Shown here: piece by piece, positions 23,901 through 32,336 of the stretch
How positions within the stretch are numbered: the stretch's first letter is position 1
How the letters are laid out: the number at the start of each line of letters is the position of its first letter
Assembly: GCF_009604405.1 (NCBI RefSeq)
Contig: NZ_WEGK01000018.1
Span: forward strand, 1-64,000
DNA length: 64,000 nucleotides
Source of the DNA: Nocardia macrotermitis
GTDB lineage: Bacteria > Actinomycetota > Actinomycetes > Mycobacteriales > Mycobacteriaceae
Reading direction: 5' to 3'
Translations under genes and position numbers: made by a program
The notes under the pieces: generated by a model
Told to the model about the DNA's origin: nothing
Database searches by the model: none
Seen by the model: the letters and a program-made list of their open reading frames with translations, nothing else

Positions 23901-23937
23901 GCGGGAACGTTCCGACGGTCTGCCGGAACGTTCCCGC
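23901..23937 (-). terminator. Large hairpin after the small secreted protein gene
   Basis: GCGGGAACGTTCCG (23901-23914) and CGGAACGTTCCCGC (23924-23937) are perfect 14-base inverted arms with a 9-base spacer. Each arm itself contains the palindrome GGAACGTTCC, so it could also be a paired protein-binding site. It lies 6 bases past the stop of the gene at 23944-24348, hence the terminator call. Confidence 0.65.
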
Positions 23938-23943
23938 GAACGG

Positions 23944-24348
23944 TCAGTATTCGCTGCCGAACAGCCCGCCCGGGCCGTAGGAGCCGGTGTTCGGCGGCGG
24001 GGGCATCAGCACCCAGCGGCCGCATCCGGTCGCCTTGAAGGCGACATCGGTGGATTTGATCATCACTCGGACCGGGGTGTGCTTGGTCAGATCGCTGGCC
24101 ACGATGTACTGATTCGGATCACCGTGGTCCTGTGGGCCGGGAATCTTCCACAGCCGTTCCCAGAAGCACGCATGTGCCGGATCGGTCGGCCCGGCCGACT
24201 GATAGATGCCGGGGGTGATGTCCACGCCCACGCGGTAGAGCCCGTCGCCGGGGATGGACGTCGCCGGAGCGGCGGCGGCCGTTCCCGACGCGAGCAGGGT
24301 GGCCGCCGAAGCCACGGCTCCGGCGATCGCAAGCGTGCTGGCACGCAC
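23944..24348 (-). CDS. Small secreted protein, 134 aa
   Basis: GTG 24348 has an ideal AGGAGG site 7 bases upstream. A Sec signal peptide spans about residues 1-29 (LAIAGAVASAATLLASG, cleavage after AAA-AP). The mature part contains GLYRVGVDITPGIYQSAG, then HACFWERLW, SDVAFKATGCGRWV, that is, the G-x-Y-x-V-G-x-D-I-x-P-G-x-Y domain with two cysteines common in exported actinobacterial proteins of unknown function. The tail is Pro/Gly-rich. It is divergent from the Rieske lipoprotein gene. Confidence 0.75.
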   Translation of the reverse strand: MRASTLAIAGAVASAATLLASGTAAAAPATSIPGDGLYRVGVDITPGIYQSAGPTDPAHACFWERLWKIPGPQDHGDPNQYIVASDLTKHTPVRVMIKSTDVAFKATGCGRWVLMPPPPNTGSYGPGGLFGSEY

Positions 24349-24584
24349 GGTGGTCCTCCTAGAACTGATCTGTGCCGCCGAAAATTCGGTGGCGTGGCGG
24401 GAACTCCCGCACCTTTCCCGGCTGTCTATCAGAATCACGCGGGCGAATTGATCGAATCGGCGAAATTTGTGGTGTCACACGACGATGCACCCCGTATCGT
24501 TCGCCTCGATCGATCTTGCCCCGACCACCTATGGGGTGCGCGGATCGCTGGTTCGGCCGCGGCTGCCCCGGAGGAGAACAGCCC

Positions 24585-25013
24585 ATGTCTCAGAACGATT
24601 CGGTCGTCAACCCGCTCGACCGCCGCACGGCGCTGGCCGGCGCCGGTGTGGCCGCGGCCGCGCTCACCCTGGCGGCCGCCTGTAGCTCGGATGATTCGTC
24701 GTCGACTTCCTCGTCGACGACCGCGAAGCAGGCGGACGCGCCACTGACCAGTACCTCCGATGTGCCCGTCGGCGGTGGGGTGATCGTCGGCGACACCGTC
24801 GTCACCCAGCCGACCGCGGGTACCTACTCCGGTTTCTCCACCACCTGCACCCATGCCGGATGCAAGGTCAACAAGGTGGTCAACGGATTGATCGAATGTC
24901 CTTGTCACGGAAGCACATTCCATCTCGACGGGACCGTGGCGCACGGCCCGGCCACCCGTCCGCTGGCGTCGCACGCGGTGAAGGTGCAGGGGAGCAATAT
25001 CGTGCGCGCCTGA
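24585..25013 (+). CDS. Exported Rieske [2Fe-2S] lipoprotein, 142 aa
   Basis: ATG 24585 has GGAGGAG 9 bases upstream. The twin-arginine signal DRRTALAGAGVAAAALTLAAAC ends in a lipobox cysteine, followed by a Ser/Thr-rich linker. The Rieske motifs CTHAGC and CPCHGS, about 17 residues apart, supply the Cys2His2 ligands of the cluster. It is probably an electron carrier tethered outside the membrane; partner unknown. It is not linked to qcrA or a dioxygenase. Confidence 0.92.
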   Translation: MSQNDSVVNPLDRRTALAGAGVAAAALTLAAACSSDDSSSTSSSTTAKQADAPLTSTSDVPVGGGVIVGDTVVTQPTAGTYSGFSTTCTHAGCKVNKVVNGLIECPCHGSTFHLDGTVAHGPATRPLASHAVKVQGSNIVRA

Positions 25014-25213
25014 GGTAGGCGGCGCGCGCGAGTGCCGGATGCGGGAATGTTGCGGATCGCTGTGAAACGGGAGTGGAAGGCGACATCGGGCGAGATTGTG
25101 GCTATGCTCACCCGTAACAACCGCAACAGCAGTAACAGCTAGGGCGGTACGCCGCCCCGGCTGTGCTCATTGGCACCGCGATACCGGTACCAGCACCGGA
25201 TTTGGAGGGCGTT

Positions 25214-26494
25214 GTGTTCTCTCGCCAGCTGTTCCACCGCAAGCCGAAAGTCGTTCGGGCAGGTCTGTGTCTCGTCGTCACGACCGCTGCCACCTGCGCG
25301 GGACTCGTGCCGAGCGCCTCGGCCGCCCCTGCCGCGCCCGCGCCGGCACCGTCCAATCTGTCCACCAAACTGTCGGGTCGGACGATATTCATCGATCCCG
25401 GGCACCAGGGCTCCGGGCAGGATCTGAACCGCCCGGTCAGCAATGGTTACGGCGGTACCAAGCCCTGTCAGACCACCGGGATGACCGCCCTGGACGGCAC
25501 GCCCGAGCACACCATCAACTGGAAGGTTGCCAACCTCGTCAAGCAGTCACTCGAGGTGCTGGGTGCGCGGGTGGTGCTGAGTCGTCAGGACGACACCGGG
25601 TGGGGTGGTTGCGTCGACGAGCGGGCCGCCGCGGCCAATCGTTCGGGCGCCGACGTCGCGGTCAGCATCCACGCCGACGGCGCGCCCGCGCAGGATCACG
25701 GATTCCATCTCATCGTCCCGAAGCTGCCCGTCTCCGATGCCAAGGCATCGCAGGTGCAGGCGACCGCCGGACTGGCCGCCAGCAAGGCCGTGCGCGATGC
25801 CTACAAGCGGGCCGGATTCACCGCGGCCAGCTACGCCGGGGCCGTCGACGGGATGCAGACCCGCTCCGATATCGCCGGGCCCGCGCTGACCCAGGTGCCC
25901 GACGTGTTCATCGAGATGGGCAACGGGGCCAACAAGGCCGACGCGGCACAACTGGTCTCCAACGAGGGCCAGATCAAGCATGCGATCGCCATCACCACCG
26001 GACTGGTGACCTATCTGCTCGGAGCCCCGCCCAGCAGTTCGGCCGCAGCCGCCCCGATTCCGCAGACGAACGCGGCTCCTGCGGCGAACGACGGCACCGC
26101 ACCGCAGAACGCCGCTCCGGCAGTGGATTCCACGCCCAACCCGGTCGCGCCCAACGCTGCCACACCGAATGCCGCCGTGCCGAATGCGGCGACACCCGCT
26201 GCGCCGCAGCAGAGTACGCCCGGCGCCTACACCCCCGGTGCCGCGCAACCGCAGGCCACGCCGGGCACCACGCCGCAGGCGGGCACCCAAACCCAGCCCG
26301 GCACACCGAATCTCGCCGATCCGAACTCCGCGGTGAGCACCCTGGTCACCTCGGCCATCCAGTTGCTCGCACCGCTGGCGACCTCACTGGGCCTGGGTGA
26401 CGTGGCGAATTCGGAGCTGATCAACCTCGCATACACGTTGGTGTCGACGCTCATCGGGGCCGCGGGCAACGCGGCTGCTGCCGTCACCAAGTAA
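25214..26494 (+). CDS. Exported N-acetylmuramoyl-L-alanine amidase (Amidase_3), 426 aa
   Basis: Cleaves the bond between muramic acid and the peptide stem of peptidoglycan. Signal peptide about residues 1-38 (VVRAGLCLVVTTAATCAG...ASAAP). The zinc site is formed by IFIDPGHQG (His), PEHTINW (Glu) and SIHADG (His), with catalytic Glu in PDVFIEMGNGAN. The catalytic domain resembles mycobacterial Rv3717. A Pro/Ala/Thr-rich linker (about 290-380) and a hydrophobic C-terminal segment follow. GTG 25214 has GGAGG 5 bases upstream. A TATGCT element around 25100 may be the -10 box; the leader is about 100 bases. Confidence 0.9.
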   Translation: MFSRQLFHRKPKVVRAGLCLVVTTAATCAGLVPSASAAPAAPAPAPSNLSTKLSGRTIFIDPGHQGSGQDLNRPVSNGYGGTKPCQTTGMTALDGTPEHTINWKVANLVKQSLEVLGARVVLSRQDDTGWGGCVDERAAAANRSGADVAVSIHADGAPAQDHGFHLIVPKLPVSDAKASQVQATAGLAASKAVRDAYKRAGFTAASYAGAVDGMQTRSDIAGPALTQVPDVFIEMGNGANKADAAQLVSNEGQIKHAIAITTGLVTYLLGAPPSSSAAAAPIPQTNAAPAANDGTAPQNAAPAVDSTPNPVAPNAATPNAAVPNAATPAAPQQSTPGAYTPGAAQPQATPGTTPQAGTQTQPGTPNLADPNSAVSTLVTSAIQLLAPLATSLGLGDVANSELINLAYTLVSTLIGAAGNAAAAVTK

Positions 26495-26508
26495 TCCGCG
26501 TTCCGGTC

Positions 26509-26541
26509 GCGCCCTGCCGCACGTCACGTGCGGCAGGGCGC
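26509..26541 (+). terminator. Strong intrinsic terminator of the amidase gene
   Basis: The sequence from 26509 to 26524 is the exact reverse complement of 26526-26541. In practice this is a 14-bp GC-rich stem (GCGCCCTGCCGCAC/GTGCGGCAGGGCGC) with loop GTCAC, 15 bases after the stop codon. The last three bases of the stem are also the first bases of the tandem repeat. Confidence 0.85.
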
Positions 26542-26694
26542 GCTGCTTGTTGGGCGCGCTGCTTGTTGGGCGCGCTGCTTGTTGGGCGCGCTGCTTGTTG
26601 GGCGCGCTGCTTGTTGGGCGCGCTGCTTGTTGGGCGCGCTGCTTGTTGGGCGCGCTGCTTGTTGGGCGCGCTGCTTGTTGGGCGCGCTGCTTGG
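26539..26694. repeat. 16-bp tandem repeat (minisatellite), nine full copies plus a partial
   Basis: The unit CGCGCTGCTTGTTGGG starts at 26539 and repeats without a single change at 26555, 26571, 26587, 26603, 26619, 26635, 26651 and 26667. A tenth partial copy (CGCGCTGCTTGG) begins at 26683. There are no spacers, so this is not CRISPR. Exact identity implies recent expansion and likely copy-number variation between strains. Confidence 0.97.
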
Positions 26695-26800
26695 TTTCGG
26701 TGGCGTTCGCTCCGTTTCGTGCGTGAACATTCGTGCGTGACGGATTGGCCCCGCGTTGCGGTCGATGACCGGTCAGGCGTGCTGCGCGCTGGGCCGAGTC

Positions 26801-28429
26801 TCAGCCGACTGCGCCCGCGGCGAGGGCGGTTTTCCAACTGCTGTATTCGCTGATGTCCTTGGCGGTGAGGGCGGTGGTGGCGTCGCAGGCGAAGGCGGTG
26901 TGCCAGGTGCCGTCGTCCAGTTCTACTGCGCCCAGTTGCATGGGGGCGGGGAGTTGGGTGAGGAATTGGCCGAGGGCGGCGGGGGAGAGTAGCCAGCGTT
27001 CTCCGGCGATGGTTGCTCCGGTGATGTCGTCGGGTTGGCGGGTGACGGCGGGTTTCGGGGGAGTGGTGTCGAGGGCGGCGAGGCGGTATCGCGGTGCGGT
27101 TCGTACCGGGCCCGCCCAGCGTGCGCCGAGGTCAGTGAGTTGATGTTCGAGGGGCTGGCCGCGTAGGTGTGCGCCGAAGACGATCAGTTCGTGGGCGGGT
27201 GCGCGGCGTAGTGGCCAGGCGGGGGCCGGCTCGGGGTGGGAGTGGTTGTCTCCCTCGGTGATTCGTGTGGCGATATCCAGTGCGACCGCGTCTTCGAAGG
27301 GGCGGGCCAGTACCGTGACGCCGAACTGTGCGTCGCCCGCGGTTCCGGCCGGGACCGCCACCGCGCACAGGTCGAACAGATTGCAGAAGTTCGTGTAGAC
27401 CCCGAGTCGGGAATTGACGCCGATCGGGTCGGCGCTCACCTCCGCGATCGTCGGTTGGTAGGGGGCGGTCGGGGTGAGCAGGGCGTCGGAGCCGTTCAAG
27501 CTTGCCAATGCGCGGGCGCGAAGTTGTTGTAGCGTTTCGAGATCCGCGACGAGCCGGTGTGCCGGGATGTCGCGGGCGGCGCGGATGATCGATCCGACCG
27601 TGGGGTCGATCGCGTCGGGGTGCGCATCTACGAATTCGCCTACCGCGGAGTACCTTTCGGCGACCAGTGCGCCGTCGTACAGCAGCCGGGCCGCCGCCAG
27701 GAACGGTTCGGGATCCACCGTGACGATGCGCGCACCGGAGTCCCGCAGTTGTGCGACGGTTCGATCGAAGGCTTTGCGCCACAATGGGTCCAGGTCGGGC
27801 AGTGCGTCGAAGATCGCCACGACGGGTTCCGGCGGCGCGGCGAACCGCACGTCGGCGGGCCAGGTGCGGGCACCGGCGGCGGCGAGCACGCCCATCGCTC
27901 GGTTCGCCAGGTGTATGTCCGCGGCGAAGATCGTCACGCAGTCGTAGGACCGGCAGGCCGGGACCACACCCTCGGTGGACACCACCCCGACGGTCGGTTT
28001 GATGCCGACGATGCCCTGGAATGCCGCCGGGACCCGGCCCGAACCCGCGGTATCGGTGCCGATCGCGATATCGGCCGCACCGCTGGCCACCGCGACCGCG
28101 GAACCGGAACTCGAACCGCCCGAGACGAATTCGGGCCGTCGCAGATCCGAAACCGCGCCGTAGGGCGAGCGCGTGCCGACCAGTCCGGTCGCGAACTGGT
28201 CCAGATTCGTCTTCCCCACCACGACCGCGCCCGCCGCGCGCAGGGCCGCGACCGCGGGTGCGTCGTGCTCCGGGGTGTAGGCGAACTCCGGACAGCCTGC
28301 GGTGGTGGGCATTCCGGCGACATCGACATTGTCCTTCACGGCCAGTCGCAGCCCGGCCAGCTCACCCCCGGCGGCCGTGAGTTGTGCGGCGATCGAATCG
28401 TCGGGTGGTCGATGGATCCATACGGTCAT
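26801..28429 (-). CDS. atzF: Allophanate hydrolase (amidase signature family), 542 aa
   Basis: Converts allophanate to ammonia and CO2. The Ser-cisSer-Lys triad is visible: lysine in LRLAVKDNVDVAG, cis-Ser in SGGSSSGSAVAVASG, and nucleophile Ser in TAGSGRVPAAF. The C-terminal AtzF domain (about 430-542, ELIVFGAHLRGQPLEHQL, ISEYSSWKTAL) is complete. ATG 28429 has GAGGAG about 9 bases upstream; the frame is open further 5' into the preceding gene but that part is not coding. It is the last gene of the guanidine/urea-type operon and supplies the final step. Confidence 0.93.
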   Translation of the reverse strand: MTVWIHRPPDDSIAAQLTAAGGELAGLRLAVKDNVDVAGMPTTAGCPEFAYTPEHDAPAVAALRAAGAVVVGKTNLDQFATGLVGTRSPYGAVSDLRRPEFVSGGSSSGSAVAVASGAADIAIGTDTAGSGRVPAAFQGIVGIKPTVGVVSTEGVVPACRSYDCVTIFAADIHLANRAMGVLAAAGARTWPADVRFAAPPEPVVAIFDALPDLDPLWRKAFDRTVAQLRDSGARIVTVDPEPFLAAARLLYDGALVAERYSAVGEFVDAHPDAIDPTVGSIIRAARDIPAHRLVADLETLQQLRARALASLNGSDALLTPTAPYQPTIAEVSADPIGVNSRLGVYTNFCNLFDLCAVAVPAGTAGDAQFGVTVLARPFEDAVALDIATRITEGDNHSHPEPAPAWPLRRAPAHELIVFGAHLRGQPLEHQLTDLGARWAGPVRTAPRYRLAALDTTPPKPAVTRQPDDITGATIAGERWLLSPAALGQFLTQLPAPMQLGAVELDDGTWHTAFACDATTALTAKDISEYSSWKTALAAGAVG

Positions 28430-28478
28430 GGTCCGGTCTCCTCGAATGTGAACCTTGTGGCTGGGCGGTGCGGTTTGC

Positions 28479-30728
28479 TCAAACCGCTGATTCGGCGAGT
28501 TCGCCTGCCGTGCGCCAGGATTGACGTTCGGCGGCGAAAGCCTGCTGCTGTCGAGCGCGGAACTGCTCGATCGAGGTGGCGTTGTCCGCGAGGAAGCGGC
28601 GGTGGTCCGAGAGCCGGAATTCGCCGTCCTCCGCGCGCAATTCACCGCGCCCGGCAGCGAATTCCGCGCGCAGGTGCAGCAATTCGTCGGCTTCGACCGG
28701 GTACCACCGGATGCGGTCGAAATATCTGAGCAGCCAAGGGGATTCATCGCCCGTGGTGTTGTGCTGCCACACCTGGGTAGTCCGCCCCACGAACTGGTAA
28801 CCGCCTGGACCCTCCATACCGTAGATGCACAGGTACGCGCCGCCGATGCCGACCGCGTTCTGGGGAGTCCAGGTGCGAGCCGGATTGTATTTCGTGGTGA
28901 CCAGGCGATGCCGGGGATCGGTCGGGGTGGCCACGGGTGCGCCGAGGTAGACATCACCCAGGCCGAGCACCAGGTATTCGGCCGCGAAGACGGTATCGAA
29001 AACCTCACTCACCGTGGACAATCCGTTCATTCTGCGGATGAACTCGATATTCCACGGGCACCACGGCGCATCCGCGCGAACGCCGTGCATGTAGCGGGTG
29101 ATCGCCTCGCGGGTCGCCGGATCGTCCCAGGACAGCGGCAGATGTACGGTCCGGCTCGGGACCACCAGTTCGTCGGCGGGCGGCAGCAGCGATTCCGCAT
29201 CACCCAGCAGGGCAAGCAGTTTCGCGGTCGGCAGGCGATCCGGATCGAATCGGATCTGAAGAGAACGGATGCCCGATGTCAGTTCGGTGATGCCCGGTTC
29301 GCCGCGCTCACGCAGGTGCTCGTACAGCGCGTGCACGCGTGCCCGGAGCCCGAGATCCAGTGTCATATCGCCGTATTCGACCAGCACGCCGTCCTCACCC
29401 GCACGCCGATAGGTCACCGTGGTGGTGTCGTCGGCGTCGGTGCGGGCCAGGATGCCGTCGTCGCGGTCTCCGGCGGTCGAGCGGACGAACGGCCAGCCCG
29501 CCCGGCGCGCGGGGCCCAGGCTGCGTGGTGAGGCGACGCGATCGGCGCGCACCGGGACGAACCGCACGGTGTCGCCCGGCGCGAGCTGACCGAGTTTCCA
29601 GCGATCGGCGGCGGTCACCGTGATCGGGCAGACGAATCCGCCGAGGCTGGGTCCGTCCGGTCCGAGCAGGATCGGGGTGTCGCCGGTGAAGTCCAGTGCG
29701 CCAACCGAATACGCGGTGTCGTGGATATTGGACGGGTGCAGTCCGGCCTCGCCGCCGTCGGTGCGCGCCCACTGTGGTTTGGGGCCGATGAGCCGCACGC
29801 CGGTCCGGTCGGAGTTGAAATGCACCTGGTAGTCGGTGGCGACGATGGTGTCGATGTCGTTGCGCGTGAAGAACTCCGGCGCGCCGTGCGGCCCCTCGGT
29901 GACGGCCAGCTCCCAGCGATGGGACAGCATCGGGCGGTCGTCGGTGGGCACACCGGAGGTGACAGTTCCGGTGGCCGTGTCCAAGGGCAGCCGGTCTGCG
30001 GCCCGCAGCGCCGCCCCCGTACCGCCGCCGAACCCGCCGAGCGTGAAAGTCGCTGTGCTACCCAGATATTCGGGCAGCTCGAGCCCGCCCTCGAACAGGA
30101 TGTAGGTCCGCATACCGGGCCCGGTGACCGGACCGACATCCAGCACCCCGCCCGCCGGGACTCGCACCGTGCGCCACTGCGGCACCGGCACCCCGTCCAC
30201 GGTGACCGGCGCGGGCGCTCCGGTCACACACACCCGCACCTCCCGCTCGAAGCGCAGCGCCGGACCACCCAGCGTGCATTCGAGCCCCGCCGCGCCCTCG
30301 GCATTGCCCAGCGCCCGGTTGCCCAGCCGGAACGACAGATCGTCCATCGGCCCCGACGGCGGCACTCCCACATGCCAGAACCCCACCCGTCCCGGCCAAT
30401 CCTGCACCGTCGTCAGCATTCCCGGCCGCAGCACCTCGATCTCGTTCGTGGGCCGCACCTCGAGCGCTGCCCATGCGGCGGCCGCATCCGTCCCGACCGT
30501 CTCGCCATCCATCGAATCGCGTGTCGCAGAACGAGTTTCGTTGTCACCATCGACAGCCGGTTGCGCACCTGCTGCTGCGGTGTGGATTGTGTGAGCCCCC
30601 GTCTCGGCGACGGAGACGATTGCGGGTTTCTCGGTTCCGGCGATATCGGGCGGTCGCACGTCGAGGATGTGTTTCCGGGATGCGGGTGGGTGCCCGAGCG
30701 ATGCGAGGGCCGGTGCGGCGTCGGTCAT
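28479..30728 (-). CDS. Carboxyltransferase-only urea/guanidine carboxylase homologue, 749 aa
   Basis: Corresponds to the carboxyltransferase half of urea or guanidine carboxylase. A KipA-like AHS2 domain covers about 95-400 (VLRPGMLTTVQDWPGRVGFW, PSGPMDDLSFRLGN) and a KipI-like AHS1 domain about 430-620 (RAGEDGVLVEYGDM, IEFIRRMNGL). The urea-carboxylase-specific C-terminal helix region follows (GIGGAYLCIYGMEGPGGYQF). The N-terminal biotin carboxylase (about 450 aa) and C-terminal biotin carrier are absent; instead there is a 95-residue low-complexity N-terminus. ATG 30728 with GGAGG 9 bases upstream shows the start is genuine. The missing activities must come from elsewhere, or the protein works without biotin. 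Confidence 0.85.
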   Translation of the reverse strand: MTDAAPALASLGHPPASRKHILDVRPPDIAGTEKPAIVSVAETGAHTIHTAAAGAQPAVDGDNETRSATRDSMDGETVGTDAAAAWAALEVRPTNEIEVLRPGMLTTVQDWPGRVGFWHVGVPPSGPMDDLSFRLGNRALGNAEGAAGLECTLGGPALRFEREVRVCVTGAPAPVTVDGVPVPQWRTVRVPAGGVLDVGPVTGPGMRTYILFEGGLELPEYLGSTATFTLGGFGGGTGAALRAADRLPLDTATGTVTSGVPTDDRPMLSHRWELAVTEGPHGAPEFFTRNDIDTIVATDYQVHFNSDRTGVRLIGPKPQWARTDGGEAGLHPSNIHDTAYSVGALDFTGDTPILLGPDGPSLGGFVCPITVTAADRWKLGQLAPGDTVRFVPVRADRVASPRSLGPARRAGWPFVRSTAGDRDDGILARTDADDTTTVTYRRAGEDGVLVEYGDMTLDLGLRARVHALYEHLRERGEPGITELTSGIRSLQIRFDPDRLPTAKLLALLGDAESLLPPADELVVPSRTVHLPLSWDDPATREAITRYMHGVRADAPWCPWNIEFIRRMNGLSTVSEVFDTVFAAEYLVLGLGDVYLGAPVATPTDPRHRLVTTKYNPARTWTPQNAVGIGGAYLCIYGMEGPGGYQFVGRTTQVWQHNTTGDESPWLLRYFDRIRWYPVEADELLHLRAEFAAGRGELRAEDGEFRLSDHRRFLADNATSIEQFRARQQQAFAAERQSWRTAGELAESAV

Positions 30729-30797
30729 ACTCTCGTACCTCCTGCGCGAATGTGACTGTGCGGTAGTGGATTCAGTGGAACTCGGGGCGGCGCCAGC

Positions 30798-31415
30798 TCA
30801 GTGCGTGATGACCATGCGGACGGGGGTGGGGTCGAATCCGTTGCAGGGGTTGTTGATCTGCGGGCAGTTGGAGATCAGGACGAGGGTGTCGATCTCGGCG
30901 CGCAGGGACAGGCTCTTGCCCGGGGCGGACAGGCCGTCGACGATGCCGAGGGTGCCGTCGGCCTCCACCGGGACGTTCATGAACCAGTTGATGTTCGAGA
31001 CCAGATCCCGTTTGCCCAGACCCCATTTCATACCTTCGGCGAGGAAGTTCTCGACGCAGGCGTGCTGATGGCGGGTGTGGTGGCCGTAGCGCAGGGTGTT
31101 GGACTCCTGTGAGCAGGCCCCGGCGACGGTGTCGTGGTTGCCCACCTCGTCGGCGATGACCGTCATCAGGGCGGTGCCGGTCTCGGTGCGCAGCACACTG
31201 CCGGTGGTGAGAAAGATGTTGCGCTGCGCGGTGATCGTGGCCTGGGCGCTGTAGCGGTCGGCGTGATCGGCGGCCGAGTACAGCAGGCAGTCGACGGCCT
31301 GATTGCCGTGCAGGTCGATGATGTCCAGCCGGGCTCCGGCGGGGACGACGGCCGACCAGGGACTGCGAGCGGGCACGGTCTGATCGAGGATGACGGTGTG
31401 TGCCGAGGTGGTCAT
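30798..31415 (-). CDS. DUF1989 protein, carboxyguanidine-deiminase-type subunit, 205 aa
   Basis: Urea-carboxylase-associated family. In characterised guanidine pathways two DUF1989 proteins (CgdA/CgdB) form a heteromeric carboxyguanidine deiminase. The family cysteines are visible: AVDCLLYSAADH, GACSQESNTLRYG, HACVENF and NCPQINNPCNG, which would hold a metal. It is full length. It lies between the second DUF1989 gene and the carboxyltransferase gene in one operon. Assignment to guanidine rather than another urea derivative is inference from gene content. Confidence 0.88.
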   Translation of the reverse strand: MTTSAHTVILDQTVPARSPWSAVVPAGARLDIIDLHGNQAVDCLLYSAADHADRYSAQATITAQRNIFLTTGSVLRTETGTALMTVIADEVGNHDTVAGACSQESNTLRYGHHTRHQHACVENFLAEGMKWGLGKRDLVSNINWFMNVPVEADGTLGIVDGLSAPGKSLSLRAEIDTLVLISNCPQINNPCNGFDPTPVRMVITH

Positions 31416-31467
31416 ATGTGGGATCCGTTCCGGGGGAATGGGTTTCGGTCTCTGTGCGCCGGGTGTG

Positions 31468-32211
31468 TCACGCCGGGATGTGCGCGGCGTGCCATGCCCG
31501 CTCGGTGTTCTCCACGGCCCGTTGGTATTCCGGCTCGGTGCCGGGAAGGTGCGCGAGATCCTCGGGCGTGTGCCACGCGACGACGTCGAGTTCGGTGACC
31601 GGAGTCGGGTCGAGAGGATGCTCGGCGTTCGCGAGCAGCAGGGTGACCGGCAGATGCGTGATCAACTCGACCGCCTGTCCCGCTCCGGCACCGCCGGTCG
31701 GCACGAGTCCGCCGTCCGCATCGACCCGCACGCCACGGAACAGCGATACCGTCGGCCCGATATCACGCGAGGTCAGCCCCTGCTTCGAGGCGGCGAGCAA
31801 CAGGCCGCGTCGAGCGGCGGGCCCCGGGCCACACAGGGCGTCGTGTCGCCGTGACGTATCCGCCACGAGCGTGGCCAGAATGCGCCCTTGATCGGAGAGC
31901 AACGGATGTCCGGTCCCCAGGTAGGCCTGCCACGGCACCTTCACCGTATCCGCGACATTGAGCCGCTCCCAGGGAGAATCGGCGCGCAGCAGCATCAGGT
32001 GCGCGCACGCCGCGCCCGCGGGATCGGACAGCCTGATCCGAGTTCCCCGGTCCAGCACGACATTCGCGTACCCGCCCGCCGGAATCCGCTGGGCGAAGGA
32101 GATATTCGCGGCATCGACGTTCGCGGGCAGCTCCGGCCCGTCGACATTCGCGCCCGCCGCCTGCGAACGGGCGTGTGCCCGTGCCTCGGTCGTGGATGCG
32201 GTGCTGGTCAT
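31468..32211 (-). CDS. DUF1989 protein, second deiminase-type subunit, 247 aa
   Basis: Divergent partner of the 205-aa DUF1989 protein. Segments RIPAGGYANVVLDRGTRIRL, GAACAHLMLLRADSPWERLN, CGPGPAARRGLLLAASKQGL and LDVVAWHTPED match the larger subunit type, and the metal cysteines are only partly kept (AACAHL, DALCGPG). ATG 32211 has AAAGGA upstream and overlaps the stop of a 42-codon gene as ATGA. Heteromer formation with the smaller paralogue is expected. Confidence 0.85.
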   Translation of the reverse strand: MTSTASTTEARAHARSQAAGANVDGPELPANVDAANISFAQRIPAGGYANVVLDRGTRIRLSDPAGAACAHLMLLRADSPWERLNVADTVKVPWQAYLGTGHPLLSDQGRILATLVADTSRRHDALCGPGPAARRGLLLAASKQGLTSRDIGPTVSLFRGVRVDADGGLVPTGGAGAGQAVELITHLPVTLLLANAEHPLDPTPVTELDVVAWHTPEDLAHLPGTEPEYQRAVENTERAWHAAHIPA

Positions 32212-32336
32212 TGCGAGTCCTTTCGATGACGTGCGACGGTGACGGCTCGATCGATCGCGGCGGCGATCAACAGGGCCAGGGCCGGGCGGCCCAGATATCC
32301 GGGTCGGGCGGTGCGGGCACCGGCGCGGCGGGTCAT
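32208..32336 (-). CDS. 42-residue micro-protein gene inside the operon
   Basis: ATG 32336 overlaps the permease stop (ATGA) and its TGA (32208-32210) overlaps the ATG of the next gene (ATGA), so it fills the gap between two real genes exactly. The peptide is basic at both ends (MTRRAGARTARPGYLGRP; VARHRKDSQ) with a short hydrophobic core ALALLIAAAI. It could be a membrane-peripheral accessory of the permease, or simply a translational bridge. No homologue is recognised. Confidence 0.6.
   Translation of the reverse strand: MTRRAGARTARPGYLGRPALALLIAAAIDRAVTVARHRKDSQ

Noticed and set aside
25014..25213. c-di-AMP (ydaO) riboswitch ahead of the cell-wall amidase
   Set aside because: The leader after the likely -10 box is only about 100 bases and lacks the expected conserved blocks.
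26539..26694. CRISPR array
   Set aside because: The 16-bp units are contiguous with no spacers, so it is a simple tandem repeat.
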